Shown: piece by piece, positions 52,733-61,450 of the stretch
How positions within the stretch are numbered: the first letter of the stretch is position 1
Layout: the number at the start of each line of letters is the position of its first letter
Assembly (NCBI RefSeq): GCF_014831675.1
Contig: NZ_VJXY01000026.1
Span: forward strand, 52,939 to 116,938
DNA length: 64,000 bases
Direction: 5' to 3'
Origin: Komarekiella delphini-convector SJRDD-AB1
GTDB taxonomy: Bacteria; Cyanobacteriota; Cyanobacteriia; Cyanobacteriales; Nostocaceae
Position numbers and translations under genes: made by a program
Notes under the pieces: model-generated
The model's input: the letters and a program-made list of their open reading frames with translations, nothing else
Databases searched by the model: none
Told to the model about the DNA's origin: nothing

Positions 52733-54214
52733 ATGAAAGTAAAAGTTAGCTATTCACCAACTGTAAGTGAAGTAAATGAAGTTGACCTGGTTTTAGATAC
52801 AACAAAGGAAGAGTGGGTAATAGGTCGTGCTCCTGATTCTGATGTAATCTTGGACAGTCCTGATGTCAGTCGGCTACATGGCAAGTTCTTGCTTAAAGGT
52901 GGAAGTTACTACTTTTTTGACCTTGGTAGTAGAAATGGCTCAATAGTTAATGGAGAACAGGCAGAAGAAGATCAACCATACATTTTGAAGGATGGAGATA
53001 TTATCCAGATCGGAGATTATGTTCTGATAGTGGAAGCAGTCAATCTTTTGTCTGAGCAATTACCTGAGACAATATCTAGAACTATAGATCCTTCTTTATT
53101 TTCTAGTTTACAAATGACTGAAAATGTTAACAGGTCTAATATTACTAATCTAATAACAGAAGAAGTTAGTCATAACTCTGCTGGAGAGTTGAGTCAAACT
53201 ACAGGTGAATTAGAAACCTCGGAAATGGTCAATACTGCTCAACCAGAAATTAGCGAAAGCTCAAAAGTTACTTTTACTCAGCCTGATGATATTATGTCTG
53301 TGTTTGAGGCAATAATCACCTCTGATGACATAATTCAACCGCCAGAGAGGGGAAGCGAAGTTGCAGAAGAAATCAGCATAGATGTTGATGAAATAGAAGC
53401 TCTGGAAGCTATCAACAATGAACTTCTAGTTTTTGAGATAGCACTTGCAGAAGAAGCTAATTTCGGACGGTCAGGTGATATGTTTAGCCAGGAATCTGAT
53501 GAGGAAAGTACGGTTGTAGAAATTATTAGCGCTGAAGCTACAGATTTAGGTACATCTGAGACAGTAAGTCAATCTCAAGTACTTATACGCAATGATACTA
53601 TTAAAGCTCAACCTGAAGTTGTGGAAGTGTTTAGCAATCAATATATTGATTTTAGTAGTCCAGGCACGGAAGAAGTTAGTGTAAATATTAATGACATAGA
53701 TCTCAGTTCTTTTCCTACAAACGTCAGCGAAATCTTTGAATCTACTAATATTCATGTAGAGACAGCAGAAGAAACTTTGTTTGATGAGATTGCAGAAGTA
53801 GCAAATGTCAGTGACCATTCTCAAACGCTGACTCAAAGAAAAATAGTACTCATAGCTCATGAAAGTAAGAAATCGGAACTTGCGGAATTTGTTGCTCAGT
53901 ATGAAGAGTTTTTCTCGCATAGCTTCACAATCACTTGGCCATCTATTAGTGAAGTTTTACATCAACAAAAGGGTATAACTATTAGTCAACAAATCTCAGC
54001 AGCAACATCTGGAGGATATTTAACAATTGCTTCATTAGTTTGCTCAGGAGATATTTTAGCAGTTATTTTCTTAAGAGATTTTCTGCAAACCCAGGCTGGT
54101 CAAGTAAATGAAGAAGCATTGCTGAGGTTATGTAATATTAATCAAGTTTTACTTGCAACGAATGTTCCAACAGCAGAAGCGATCGTGCATTATATTAAGC
54201 ACATTGCACAATAG
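52733..54214 (+). CDS. FHA domain protein with degenerate methylglyoxal-synthase-like C-terminus
   Basis: 493 residues in three parts. N-terminal FHA domain (about 20-105): VIGRAPDSDVILDSPDVSRLHGKF and DLGSRNGSIVNG, with the Arg/Ser/Asn residues that bind phosphothreonine. A long acidic, Glu/Ser/Thr-rich and probably disordered middle follows (about 110-365). The C-terminal 125 residues resemble methylglyoxal synthase: KIVLIAHESKKSELAEF (His and Lys retained), GDILAVIFLRDFLQT and NEEALLRLCNINQVLLATNVPTAEAIV. The TGTTG phosphate loop reads TWPSI, and the catalytic Asp of GGDQQ is replaced (SGGYLTI), so it is unlikely to make methylglyoxal. It may be a binding or scaffold domain. Confidence 0.8.
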   Translation: MKVKVSYSPTVSEVNEVDLVLDTTKEEWVIGRAPDSDVILDSPDVSRLHGKFLLKGGSYYFFDLGSRNGSIVNGEQAEEDQPYILKDGDIIQIGDYVLIVEAVNLLSEQLPETISRTIDPSLFSSLQMTENVNRSNITNLITEEVSHNSAGELSQTTGELETSEMVNTAQPEISESSKVTFTQPDDIMSVFEAIITSDDIIQPPERGSEVAEEISIDVDEIEALEAINNELLVFEIALAEEANFGRSGDMFSQESDEESTVVEIISAEATDLGTSETVSQSQVLIRNDTIKAQPEVVEVFSNQYIDFSSPGTEEVSVNINDIDLSSFPTNVSEIFESTNIHVETAEETLFDEIAEVANVSDHSQTLTQRKIVLIAHESKKSELAEFVAQYEEFFSHSFTITWPSISEVLHQQKGITISQQISAATSGGYLTIASLVCSGDILAVIFLRDFLQTQAGQVNEEALLRLCNINQVLLATNVPTAEAIVHYIKHIAQ

Positions 54215-54462
54215 CACTAAGAAGCTTAGACAGGCAGTGGTAAGGCGATCGCAATCTTGACCGTGAAAGGCTTGTCGTTAGACATCGCATTATTTACTTT
54301 ATAGAGTATACTTTGAAACTTTCCCTGCCTTCTGCTTTACTACGTTTGGTAGATGCAAGAGGCTTTGCTAGATCAGCGTATTGTTTTAATTGACTGTTAG
54401 TTTAACACCCAAGTCTGCGATCGCTCTATGATCCGGTAAGTATGATCTAACGAGGATAAATT

Positions 54463-55611
54463 ATGACGCAGACAATCGCAATTAACGACAGTCAGCGCTT
54501 GCAACTTGCGCCTTTAGAAATACCATCCCGTTTGCTACTGGGGCCAGGGCCATCAAATGCCCATCCTACAGTACTCCAGGCGATGAATACTTCCCCTGTT
54601 GGGCATCTTGACCCAGCTTTTCTAGAACTGATGGATGAGATTCAATCCCTGCTGCGCTACGTATGGCAGACAGAAAACCCATTAACTATTGCAGTCAGCG
54701 GGACAGGAACGGCTGCAATGGAGGCAACTATTGCTAATGTTACAGAACCCGGTGATGTGGTTTTGATTGGTGTAGCTGGTTACTTCGGAAATCGTCTCGT
54801 TGATATGGCTGGGCGATATGGTGCTGATGTGCGAACTATTACAAAACCTTGGGGACAAGTCTTCACTTTGGAAGAACTCAGAACTGCTGTAGAAACTCAT
54901 CGTCCAGCTATTCTAGCTCTAGTTCATGCCGAAACCTCTACAGGTGCACGTCAACCCTTGGAAGGGATAGCTGAAGTGTGCCGTGAATTTGACACTCTGC
55001 TGCTGGTGGATACTGTCACAAGCCTAGGTGGTGTCCCCTTGTTTTTAGATGCTTGGGGGGTTGACTTGGCTTATAGCTGTAGCCAAAAAGGTTTGGGTTG
55101 TCCACCCGGCGCTTCGCCTTTTACCATGAGTCCGCGTGCAGTTGAGAAATTGCAGCAGCGCCACACGAAGGTTGCAAATTGGTATTTAGATATGTCATTA
55201 CTGGGCAAATATTGGGGCACTGAACGCACCTATCACCATACAGCACCCATTAACCTTTATTATGCATTGCGGGAAGCACTGCGTTTGATTGCAGAGGAAG
55301 GACTGGCAAACTGCTGGCAGCGTCATCAAAAAAACGTAGAGTATCTCTGGGAAGGGTTGGAAGACTTAGGACTGAGTTTGCACGTTGAGCAAGAGTTCCG
55401 GCTACCAACGCTTACCACTGTATGTATTCCTGCTGGAGTAGATGGTAAAGCAATTGCACGGCAGTTACTCAATGAACATAATATTGAGATTGGTGGTGGT
55501 CTTGGTGAATTAGCTGGTAAAGTCTGGCGTGTTGGACTGATGGGTTTCAACAGTCGCAAAGAAAGTGTTGACCAACTTTTAGCAGCACTGCGGCAGGTTT
55601 TACCTGAGTAA
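54463..55611 (+). CDS. Alanine/serine--glyoxylate aminotransferase family protein
   Basis: A PLP-dependent class V aminotransferase of 382 residues that converts glyoxylate to glycine using alanine or serine, the photorespiratory route. The PLP Lys lies in YSCSQKGLGCPPG, and VDTVTSLGGVPLFLDAWGVD carries the Asp that holds the pyridine nitrogen. The N-terminal LLLGPGPSNAHPTVLQAM and the C-terminal GLGELAGKVWRVGLMG are typical. Cyanobacterial homologues have been annotated as a soluble hydrogenase subunit, which is a misnomer. Preferred amino donor is not clear from sequence. Confidence 0.9.
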   Translation: MTQTIAINDSQRLQLAPLEIPSRLLLGPGPSNAHPTVLQAMNTSPVGHLDPAFLELMDEIQSLLRYVWQTENPLTIAVSGTGTAAMEATIANVTEPGDVVLIGVAGYFGNRLVDMAGRYGADVRTITKPWGQVFTLEELRTAVETHRPAILALVHAETSTGARQPLEGIAEVCREFDTLLLVDTVTSLGGVPLFLDAWGVDLAYSCSQKGLGCPPGASPFTMSPRAVEKLQQRHTKVANWYLDMSLLGKYWGTERTYHHTAPINLYYALREALRLIAEEGLANCWQRHQKNVEYLWEGLEDLGLSLHVEQEFRLPTLTTVCIPAGVDGKAIARQLLNEHNIEIGGGLGELAGKVWRVGLMGFNSRKESVDQLLAALRQVLPE

Positions 55612-55689
55612 TTTTGGTATGATTTGGTGCGTTACTCTGTTGTTAACGCACCTGATAAAAAGAGCGATCGCACTAGTATTGTTTGAGAA

Positions 55690-55800
55690 TCACTGTGATA
55701 AAAAACCCACAACCAGCAAAGGCAACAGTATCAGGACAGACACAATCAAAACGAGGGTTGCCGGCTCAATTTTAATGACGTTCTTCTGTGGATCACGCAT
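55690..55800 (-). CDS. Candidate small membrane protein, 36 residues
   Basis: A minus-strand frame from the ATG at 55798-55800 to a TGA at 55690-55692. The product starts MRDPQKNVIKIEPATL, then a single strongly hydrophobic helix (LVLIVSVLILLPLLVVGFL) and ends SQ. The composition fits a one-span thylakoid or plasma-membrane peptide like the small subunits of photosynthetic complexes, but I cannot match it to any of them. A GAGAAAG lies 9-12 bases upstream of the ATG. It converges on the aminotransferase gene. Confidence 0.45.
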   Translation of the reverse strand: MRDPQKNVIKIEPATLVLIVSVLILLPLLVVGFLSQ

Positions 55801-57193
55801 GTGGCACTTTCTCGATGAGCAATAAGTGTATTAAGTCAGCCTAAAGGATGTTTATCCATTTTTTAAAGCCCCATTAGGTTGAAAAGTGTAAATTTTTTTG
55901 CTAAGTCAAGATATTCGATTTGTATATTTTTAAACGCATGCAGATATAGGGTGTGATTAAGAATTTTGGCGTTTTGCTCTCTACACCTAATTAAAGATTT
56001 GATGCTTCAGTAGATAGTTTAAGTTATACTTTTACCTTTTAACCAAAGCTATTTTGACCTGATCGTGGATGCAGATGCCCGCATTGGTATGAGGTAGCGA
56101 CATGAGCAAGTCTCAAAGGCAGAGCAAAACTTTTATCTCCAGTAAATTACTGAAATTTATTTTTGTAAGATGAACACTAATTTTACTTTGCCTCTAGTTT
56201 ATACTACTGTATAAGTATCTTATTGCTTTATTTTTTGCGTATTTTTACTGGGAAAACAATAAACTTATCTTTCTCAATCTTACGCAATGAGTAGAGTTAT
56301 ACAGGTTGTTATATTAGCTTGCGAGATTTTCTACATGTCCAGGCTATCAAGCTTTCTAAGCTTATTGAGTTAAGCGATCGCTTACAAACAAAGCCTTGTA
56401 GTTAATACGGATAAGATAGATAAATATTTAACCAGACTAACTATCTTAGACAAGTAATGACGAATGTATCTATAGCAGTTAGAGTGTAGTCTCAAAGAGA
56501 ATAGAGATTACAAAATAGGAAAAGAGCTTAAGTTGTAAGACTTTCAGCTTTTCATAGCAAGCTAGAGTTCAGTAGTTCACTGAGTTAACCGTAGTAGTCC
56601 AGCTACGGTTTTTTCATGTTATGAGAGTATCAGGCTAAGTATAGCCTAATACGTAATATGGTTCAGTTAACGTAGCTGTCACTCTAAGAGAATGTTTGAA
56701 AAGTGTCTTGAGTTTTGCAGTTGAATCTAGCTCTAGATCAAGTTGGCAAATAAAGGTATAAGAAAGCGATCGCTACTACTCCTGTTGCTTGCTTTACAGT
56801 CTTTTGGATCAAAAAGATTTTACGGCTTGGAAGCTGAGTTTTTTCATGCAAAACAAAACTCCTCTAGAATTGTCGATGATGTCATTAACTAACTGCATGA
56901 ATATCTAAAAATTCGACCTATTCTGGTTGAAATTTGCTAGTTTTACAAAAACCAAAGGAAGCTACCCTAATTTAGGGTCAATAATTCAGAAGTTAAAAAC
57001 TAGAAAAGAGACTAACTAGCGAAACACAAGCAAAAACCTCCGGTTCGCAAACAAGCTCTCGGCAAGACTTTACATCAAAGGTGGTCTAGTGTACTATATT
57101 GCAAATTACATTTCCAAGAGAGCAATAACTGCTCATTTTTTTTCCTTGAAGGTAATAATTCTCGGACTTTATTTAGGAAAGTAAAATAAAGAA
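55801..57193. other. Long AT-rich gap upstream of the porin
   Basis: 1.4 kb with no convincing CDS. The one clear structure is the orphan terminator at 56587-56614. The proximal part should contain the porin promoter and leader. Confidence 0.45.
56587..56614 (+). terminator. Orphan Rho-independent terminator
   Basis: AACCGTAG (56587-56594) and CTACGGTT (56603-56610) form an 8-bp stem with an 8-base loop, followed by a T-run (56609-56614). No plus-strand gene ends within 900 bp upstream, so it may terminate a small RNA. Confidence 0.65.
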
Positions 57194-58927
57194 ATGTCTG
57201 ATCTATTGTGGAAAACTCTGGCTCTAAGTCCAGTAGTTTTAGGAGTGACGGTGTTGGTTTCCGCTAAGGCAATGGCTGCTAAAGTACTAAGCCCTTCTAA
57301 CAATACAAAGGTAGAAGTTGGTCGAGTAAATGCACCCATAGCTTCTCAAGCTTCTACATTCATCCAAACAGAGCAACTAAAAGTTAATCAGCAGTTGGTT
57401 GCTCAAGCAAAGACTGATGAAAACAACGTTTTAGAACAAGTTAACAAATACAGCAGTGAAGCCAATAACCAAAATTCACTGTCTCAAGTTACATCAGTTT
57501 CTCAGTTTTCGGACGTACAGCCAACTGATTGGGCATTCCAAGCATTGCAATCCCTAGTTGAACGCTACGGCTGTATTGCAGGATATCCAAATGGCACGTA
57601 CCGTGGCAACCGAGCACTGACCCGTTATGAGTTTGCCGCAGGTTTAAATGCTTGTTTAGATCGGGTTAATGAACTGATTGCTACTGCAACTGCTGATTTA
57701 GTGACCAAGCAGGATTTGGCAACTCTGCAACGTTTGCAAGAAGAATTCTCAGCAGAATTAGCAACTCTGCGTGGTCGAGTCGATTCTTTAGAAGCACGTA
57801 CTGCTGAACTAGAAGCAAATCAGTTTTCTACTACAACTAAGCTGGTTGGTGAAGCTATTTTCGCTGTTACTGACAACTTTGGCAGCGGCGATGATAACAA
57901 CACTGTTTTTCAAAATAGGGTGCGTTTAGACCTGCAATCCAGCTTCACTGGTAGAGATACCCTGCACACTCGGATTGCTGCTGGTAATGCAAATCCTTTA
58001 GCTTTACCAGGTGGTACAGCCGAAGGTCTGCAAACCTTTAACCTTTCCCCCAGTCTTGACAATAGTGCTTTTATAGACTGGTTGTCTTACTACTTCCCCA
58101 TCGGCAACTCCCAAGTATACCTTGCTGCTACTGGGGGTATTCATAGCGATTACGTTCCGACTGTCAACCCATACTTTGAGGATTTTGATGGTGGTAACGG
58201 GGCTTTGTCTACCTTTGCTTCTGAAAGCCCAATCTATCGGATTGGTGGCGGTGCTGGTGTCGGCTTTAACTTAGCCTTTGGTGGTGGTGGTACTTTCAAA
58301 CCTTCATTAACCTTCGGTTACTTGGCATCTGAAGCGAATAATCCTAGCCCTGGTTCAGGTTTATTTGAGGGTAACTATGCTGCTTTAGGACAGTTAAATC
58401 TGAATGTTGGCGATCGCTTGACCTTAGCAGCAACCTACGTTCACGGTTATCATGGTGCAGGCACTCCTCTATTCAACGCAGGCGGAGCTAGTCCTGTAGT
58501 CGGTACTTCACAAGCCAACTTTGTCGCCGGTAATGTCGGTGGCAATCCTTATGTCAGTAATTCTTTCGGTTTAGAGGCAGCTTTCAAACCTAGTGAAAAA
58601 CTGTCAATTAGTGGCTTTGTACTTTACAGTGACATCACAGGCTTTGGTGCTGATGATAACGGTGAAGTTTGGAGCTATGGACTTGGGGTAGCCCTACCCG
58701 ACTTCGGTAAGAGAGGCAACGTCTTAGGCATCTTCGCAGGCGTCCAACCATACTTAGGCAGTGTTGATAGCGATAAACCATACCACTTTGAAGGATTCTA
58801 TAAGTATCGCGTCACCGACAACATCTCTATTACCCCAGGGGTGATTTGGTTGACAAATCCTGGTCAAAGTACTGCTAACGGCGACGATGCGATCATCGGA
58901 ACGTTGAGAACTACTTTTAACTTCTAA
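57194..58927 (+). CDS. SLH-domain OprB-type porin
   Basis: An outer-membrane porin of 577 residues of the cyanobacterial SomA/OprB ('iron uptake porin') family. Order: signal peptide (ALSPVVLGVTVLVSAKAMA), a low-complexity linker, one SLH domain (about 105-165: FSDVQPTDWAFQALQSLVERYGCIAGYPNGTY, ALTRYEFAAGL) that binds pyruvylated cell-wall polysaccharide, a coiled coil (about 170-210: TLRGRVDSLEARTAELEANQ) and a beta-barrel to the C-terminal Phe (GTLRTTFNF). It provides permeability for small solutes or inorganic ions. Ends in the Phe usual for BAM recognition. Confidence 0.92.
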   Translation: MSDLLWKTLALSPVVLGVTVLVSAKAMAAKVLSPSNNTKVEVGRVNAPIASQASTFIQTEQLKVNQQLVAQAKTDENNVLEQVNKYSSEANNQNSLSQVTSVSQFSDVQPTDWAFQALQSLVERYGCIAGYPNGTYRGNRALTRYEFAAGLNACLDRVNELIATATADLVTKQDLATLQRLQEEFSAELATLRGRVDSLEARTAELEANQFSTTTKLVGEAIFAVTDNFGSGDDNNTVFQNRVRLDLQSSFTGRDTLHTRIAAGNANPLALPGGTAEGLQTFNLSPSLDNSAFIDWLSYYFPIGNSQVYLAATGGIHSDYVPTVNPYFEDFDGGNGALSTFASESPIYRIGGGAGVGFNLAFGGGGTFKPSLTFGYLASEANNPSPGSGLFEGNYAALGQLNLNVGDRLTLAATYVHGYHGAGTPLFNAGGASPVVGTSQANFVAGNVGGNPYVSNSFGLEAAFKPSEKLSISGFVLYSDITGFGADDNGEVWSYGLGVALPDFGKRGNVLGIFAGVQPYLGSVDSDKPYHFEGFYKYRVTDNISITPGVIWLTNPGQSTANGDDAIIGTLRTTFNF

Positions 58928-59126
58928 TTGAGGATTGGGGACTGGGGACTGAAGAGGCAGAGGGGCAGAGGTGCGGAGGGGCAGAGGGGAAAGCCTTACT
59001 GCAACTTACCATCTACTCCTCTGCTCCCTTTCCCCAATGCCTTATGCCCCATGCCCCGCTTTCAATGAAATCGCAATGCTACGCTAGAAAGTAATAGTTA
59101 GTGCGAGACATTTGGGAGAATAAGTT

Positions 59127-59420
59127 TTGGCAACTATTACCGATATCGGCACACTGATTAACCATAATCCTGAAATACACGGCGGTTGTCCAATTATTAC
59201 TGGTACAGGAGTGACAGTACGCCGCATAGCCATCTAGTACAAACAAGGTTACAGTGCAGAAGAAATTGCAGAGCAAATTAGTCATCTGACCTTGGCACAA
59301 GTTTACGCAGCTTTAGCTTATTATCATGCTAACCGCGACGAAATTGATGCTGACATTGCAGTAGAAGAGGCGGAAGCTAACAGATTAGAGACACTGCATA
59401 AAACTGAAAAGCTTTCATAA
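59127..59420 (+). pseudogene. DUF433 antitoxin pseudogene (nonsense mutation)
   Basis: From a TTG at 59127 (GGGAGA upstream) the frame reads LATITDIGTLINHNPEIHGG, PIITGTGVTVRRIAI, then TAG at 59235-59237, then in the same frame YKQGYSAEEIAEQISHLTLA and on to TAA at 59418-59420. This is a DUF433 protein, usually about 97 residues and the antitoxin next to a DUF5615 PIN-like toxin. The TAG stands where a Trp is expected (IWYKQG), so one G-to-A change could account for it. Everything else is in frame, so the lesion looks recent. Confidence 0.85.
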
Positions 59421-59783
59421 GCCGAATTCGATTGTACATGGATGAGGATTCTACCGCACACGCTTTGGTTGTGGCTTTACAAAATCGTGGTGTAGATATG
59501 ATCTACCAGTCTAAGTCTGAATAGACTTGGATATATCGATGAAGAACAGCTTAGATGGTCAACGAAACAAGGTTTTGTTTTATATAGTTCTAATATTAGA
59601 GATTTCTACCGTTTGCACACTGATTTTTTGAGCAAAGAACAATCTCATGCAGGAATGATTTTGGTACAGCAGCGTTACTCAGTAGGGAAACTAATGCGCG
59701 GTATTTTGAGACGAATTGCAGCTAGGTCAGCAGAAGAAATGCACAATCAAGTAGAATTTCTAAGTACTTGGATTGATAAATAA
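59417..59783 (+). pseudogene. DUF5615 PIN-like toxin pseudogene
   Basis: The partner of the DUF433 gene, broken in two ways. The frame ISRIRLYMDEDSTAHALV, then ALQNRGVDMIYQSKSE, ends at TAG (59522-59524). The protein resumes one frame away at 59526 as LGYIDEEQLRWSTKQG, NIRDFYRLHTDFLSKEQSHAG, and runs to TAA at 59781-59783. A 2-base deletion near 59521 explains the shift. The normal ATG seems to have become ATA (59417-59419): in an ATGA overlap, the same G-to-A would also turn the antitoxin stop TGA into the TAA seen. An internal ATG exists at 59438. Confidence 0.8.
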
Positions 59784-59870
59784 GTTGTTAAGGTGCGATC
59801 GCTCTTTACTATCTCGCTACATTTGGAAAAAAGAATTGCGATCGCTTTTCGCCCATAATATACAGCAGAA

Positions 59871-59910
<40 letters not shown>

Positions 59911-59982
59911 TAGTCAAAATCCTCCGCTCCCATGCCCTTTCATCTCCCCCTGCTCCCCCTACTTTTCTGCTTCCCTAATACT

Positions 59983-60353
59983 CAGAACTTACGCACTCAG
60001 ATCCCCCAACCCCCTTCAAAAAGGGGCTTTATAAATTCCCCCCTTTTGAAGGGGAGCCAGCGCGGTCTTCTCCCAAAGGGAGAGGCTAGCGCCAAGGGGG
60101 TTTCCACGCCACTCCCCACAACGGATAGCGCAGCGTCAAGCCTTCTCTTCGTTCGCGTAGCGTGTCGTAGACAGAGGCTTCGCCTTAAGCGAAGCCATGC
60201 CGTAAAGCCTGCGGCATGGCTTCTCTACTTTGAGGCTGCGCCAACGCTTAGAGCGAGTCATTGAGCGTCGGGAACCTCCGCCTTGGGGTGGCTCCCCATG
60301 AGCGACTGGCGTGGGCTAGGGGGGATCTAGGTTTCAGCCTTCAGTGCGTAAGT
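59983..60353. mobile_element. MITE-like element with inverted ends and flanking direct repeats
   Basis: About 370 bp without a gene, bounded by inverted ACTTACGCACT (59987-59997) and AGTGCGTAAGT (60343-60353), with further internal inverted matches (AGATCCCCC/GGGGGATCT). The 9-bp sequence CCTAATACT flanks it on both sides (59974-59982 and 60354-60362), as a target duplication would. There are four extra bases between left repeat and left terminal repeat, so the fit is not perfect. The interior consists of nested palindromes (for example GAAGCCATGCC/GGCATGGCTTC). The right flank overlaps the stop codon of the 60361-60756 gene. The 59784-60360 gap holds nothing else. Confidence 0.6.
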
Positions 60354-60360
60354 CCTAATA

Positions 60361-60756
60361 CTAAGCAATTTTAGGATTCTCATCTGATGCTTCTGCAATA
60401 GCATTTTTCAAACGGCTCGACCTGATTTTGCGGATGCGATCGCTTGTGCGAACACCACCCGCCATCTCATATTCGTGGCTGTTTTTACCGTACTTGATAG
60501 CAACCACCATCAGCATCTTCTCAGCAAGACTGCTCAAGTTTTTTTCCATCTCTTCAATTTCAGCTTTAGAAGAGTCAACCACAGATAGAGCAGTATTATA
60601 AATATCAATTTTGGTACGTAACTGCTCAATTGACTCAATCAATTTTTCCAGACTGTATTCCTCATCAAATTTGATGTTTGGAACAATTGATTTTAGTCCA
60701 GCACATCTTAATTGAGCTTTTTCTAGAACGCGGGATGTACGTTTTGGACGAGACAT
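60361..60756 (-). CDS. Hypothetical protein, helical, 131 residues
   Basis: I do not recognise this protein. It starts MSRPKRTSRVLEKAQLRCAGL, has a likely coiled-coil or long helix between about 30 and 85 (LEKLIESIEQLRTKIDIYNTALSVVDSSKAEIEEMEKNLSSLAEK; shown here only as a region), then MLMVVAIKYGKNSHEYEMAGGVRTSDRIRK with a conserved-looking GxRTSDR, and a charged tail. No signal or membrane segment. The composition is protein-like. Its stop codon lies within the right direct repeat of the MITE-like element, so the insertion may have set or changed its C-terminus. Confidence 0.6.
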   Translation of the reverse strand: MSRPKRTSRVLEKAQLRCAGLKSIVPNIKFDEEYSLEKLIESIEQLRTKIDIYNTALSVVDSSKAEIEEMEKNLSSLAEKMLMVVAIKYGKNSHEYEMAGGVRTSDRIRKIRSSRLKNAIAEASDENPKIA

Positions 60757-60898
60757 AAATTTATTCTTTTAAAATACTTCTAGAGCTAGCTTGCCTTGCT
60801 TAAACCGTATTCCGGTTCAGGGTAATTCACAATTTTTTCTAATAAATTTTTCAGGTGATACCAGTAATTTTTCGGTATTTAATCACAAAAATTTTAAG

Positions 60899-61171
60899 GG
60901 AACCGCTGCCATAAGTTGTGGAACCGTTACCCTAAGTCGGGGAATCGCTGCCATAAATTTGGGAACCGTTACCCTAAGTCGGGGAATCGCTGCCATAAAT
61001 TTGGGAACCGCTGCCATAAGTTGTGGAACCGTTACCCTAAGTCGGGGAATCGCTGCCATAAATTTGGGAACCGCTGCCATAAGTTGGGGAACTGCTCCCA
61101 TAAATTTGGGAACCGCTGCCATAAGTTGTGGAACCGTTACCCTAAGTCGGGGAACCGTTACCGAAAGATGC
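60899..61171. repeat. 21-bp tandem repeat, 13 units
   Basis: Thirteen consecutive 21-bp units of three related types: A (GGAACCGCTGCCATAAGTTG+T), B (GGAACCGTTACCCTAAGTCG+G) and C (GGAATCGCTGCCATAAATTT+G). The order is A B C B C A B C A C' A B B'. Because 21 bp is seven codons, several long frames stay open on both strands, but their products are only repeats. It lies between the divergent 60361-60756 gene and the histidine kinase at 61451. Confidence 0.92.
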
Positions 61172-61222
61172 CAGCCTGAAAACTGATACCATTTTGAAAA
61201 AAACGCGACAGATAGACCACTG

Positions 61223-61249
61223 TAGAGACGTTGCATTGCAACGTCTCTA
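61223..61249. repeat. Palindrome TAGAGACGTTGCA/TGCAACGTCTCTA (left of kinase)
   Basis: Perfect 13-bp arms around one base. The same palindrome occurs at 63377-63405 on the other side of the histidine kinase gene. The remainder of the 61172-61450 spacer holds an AATTACGAATTAC repeat and no gene. Confidence 0.85.
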
Positions 61250-61450
61250 TAAAAGTTAAAAATTTAAGAATAATAATTTTTAATTACCCGAAGGGGTTGA
61301 CTTTCTTAATTACGAATTACGTAGCTTGCTTCTCACGCCAGGCGCGAGTATTACGAATTACCGTCACCATGCATAATAATATAGTTAGACCGGTGAGGAA
61401 ACTGGGAATCCTAGACCTATGCAGGCTCCTGTATAGATCCGCAAAGTTTT

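Noticed and set aside
59079-59300. Minus-strand frame of 73 codons
   Set aside because: It is the antisense shadow of the DUF433 pseudogene, which has clear family sequence on the plus strand.
59932-60264. 110-codon plus-strand frame
   Set aside because: It runs through the palindromic MITE-like element; amino-acid composition is that of translated repeats.
60791-61186. Long plus-strand frame through the 21-bp repeat (and frames at 60883-61236 minus, 60916-61179 plus)
   Set aside because: Three overlapping frames on both strands are open only because the repeat unit is seven codons without stops. None has a ribosome-binding site or non-repeat domain.
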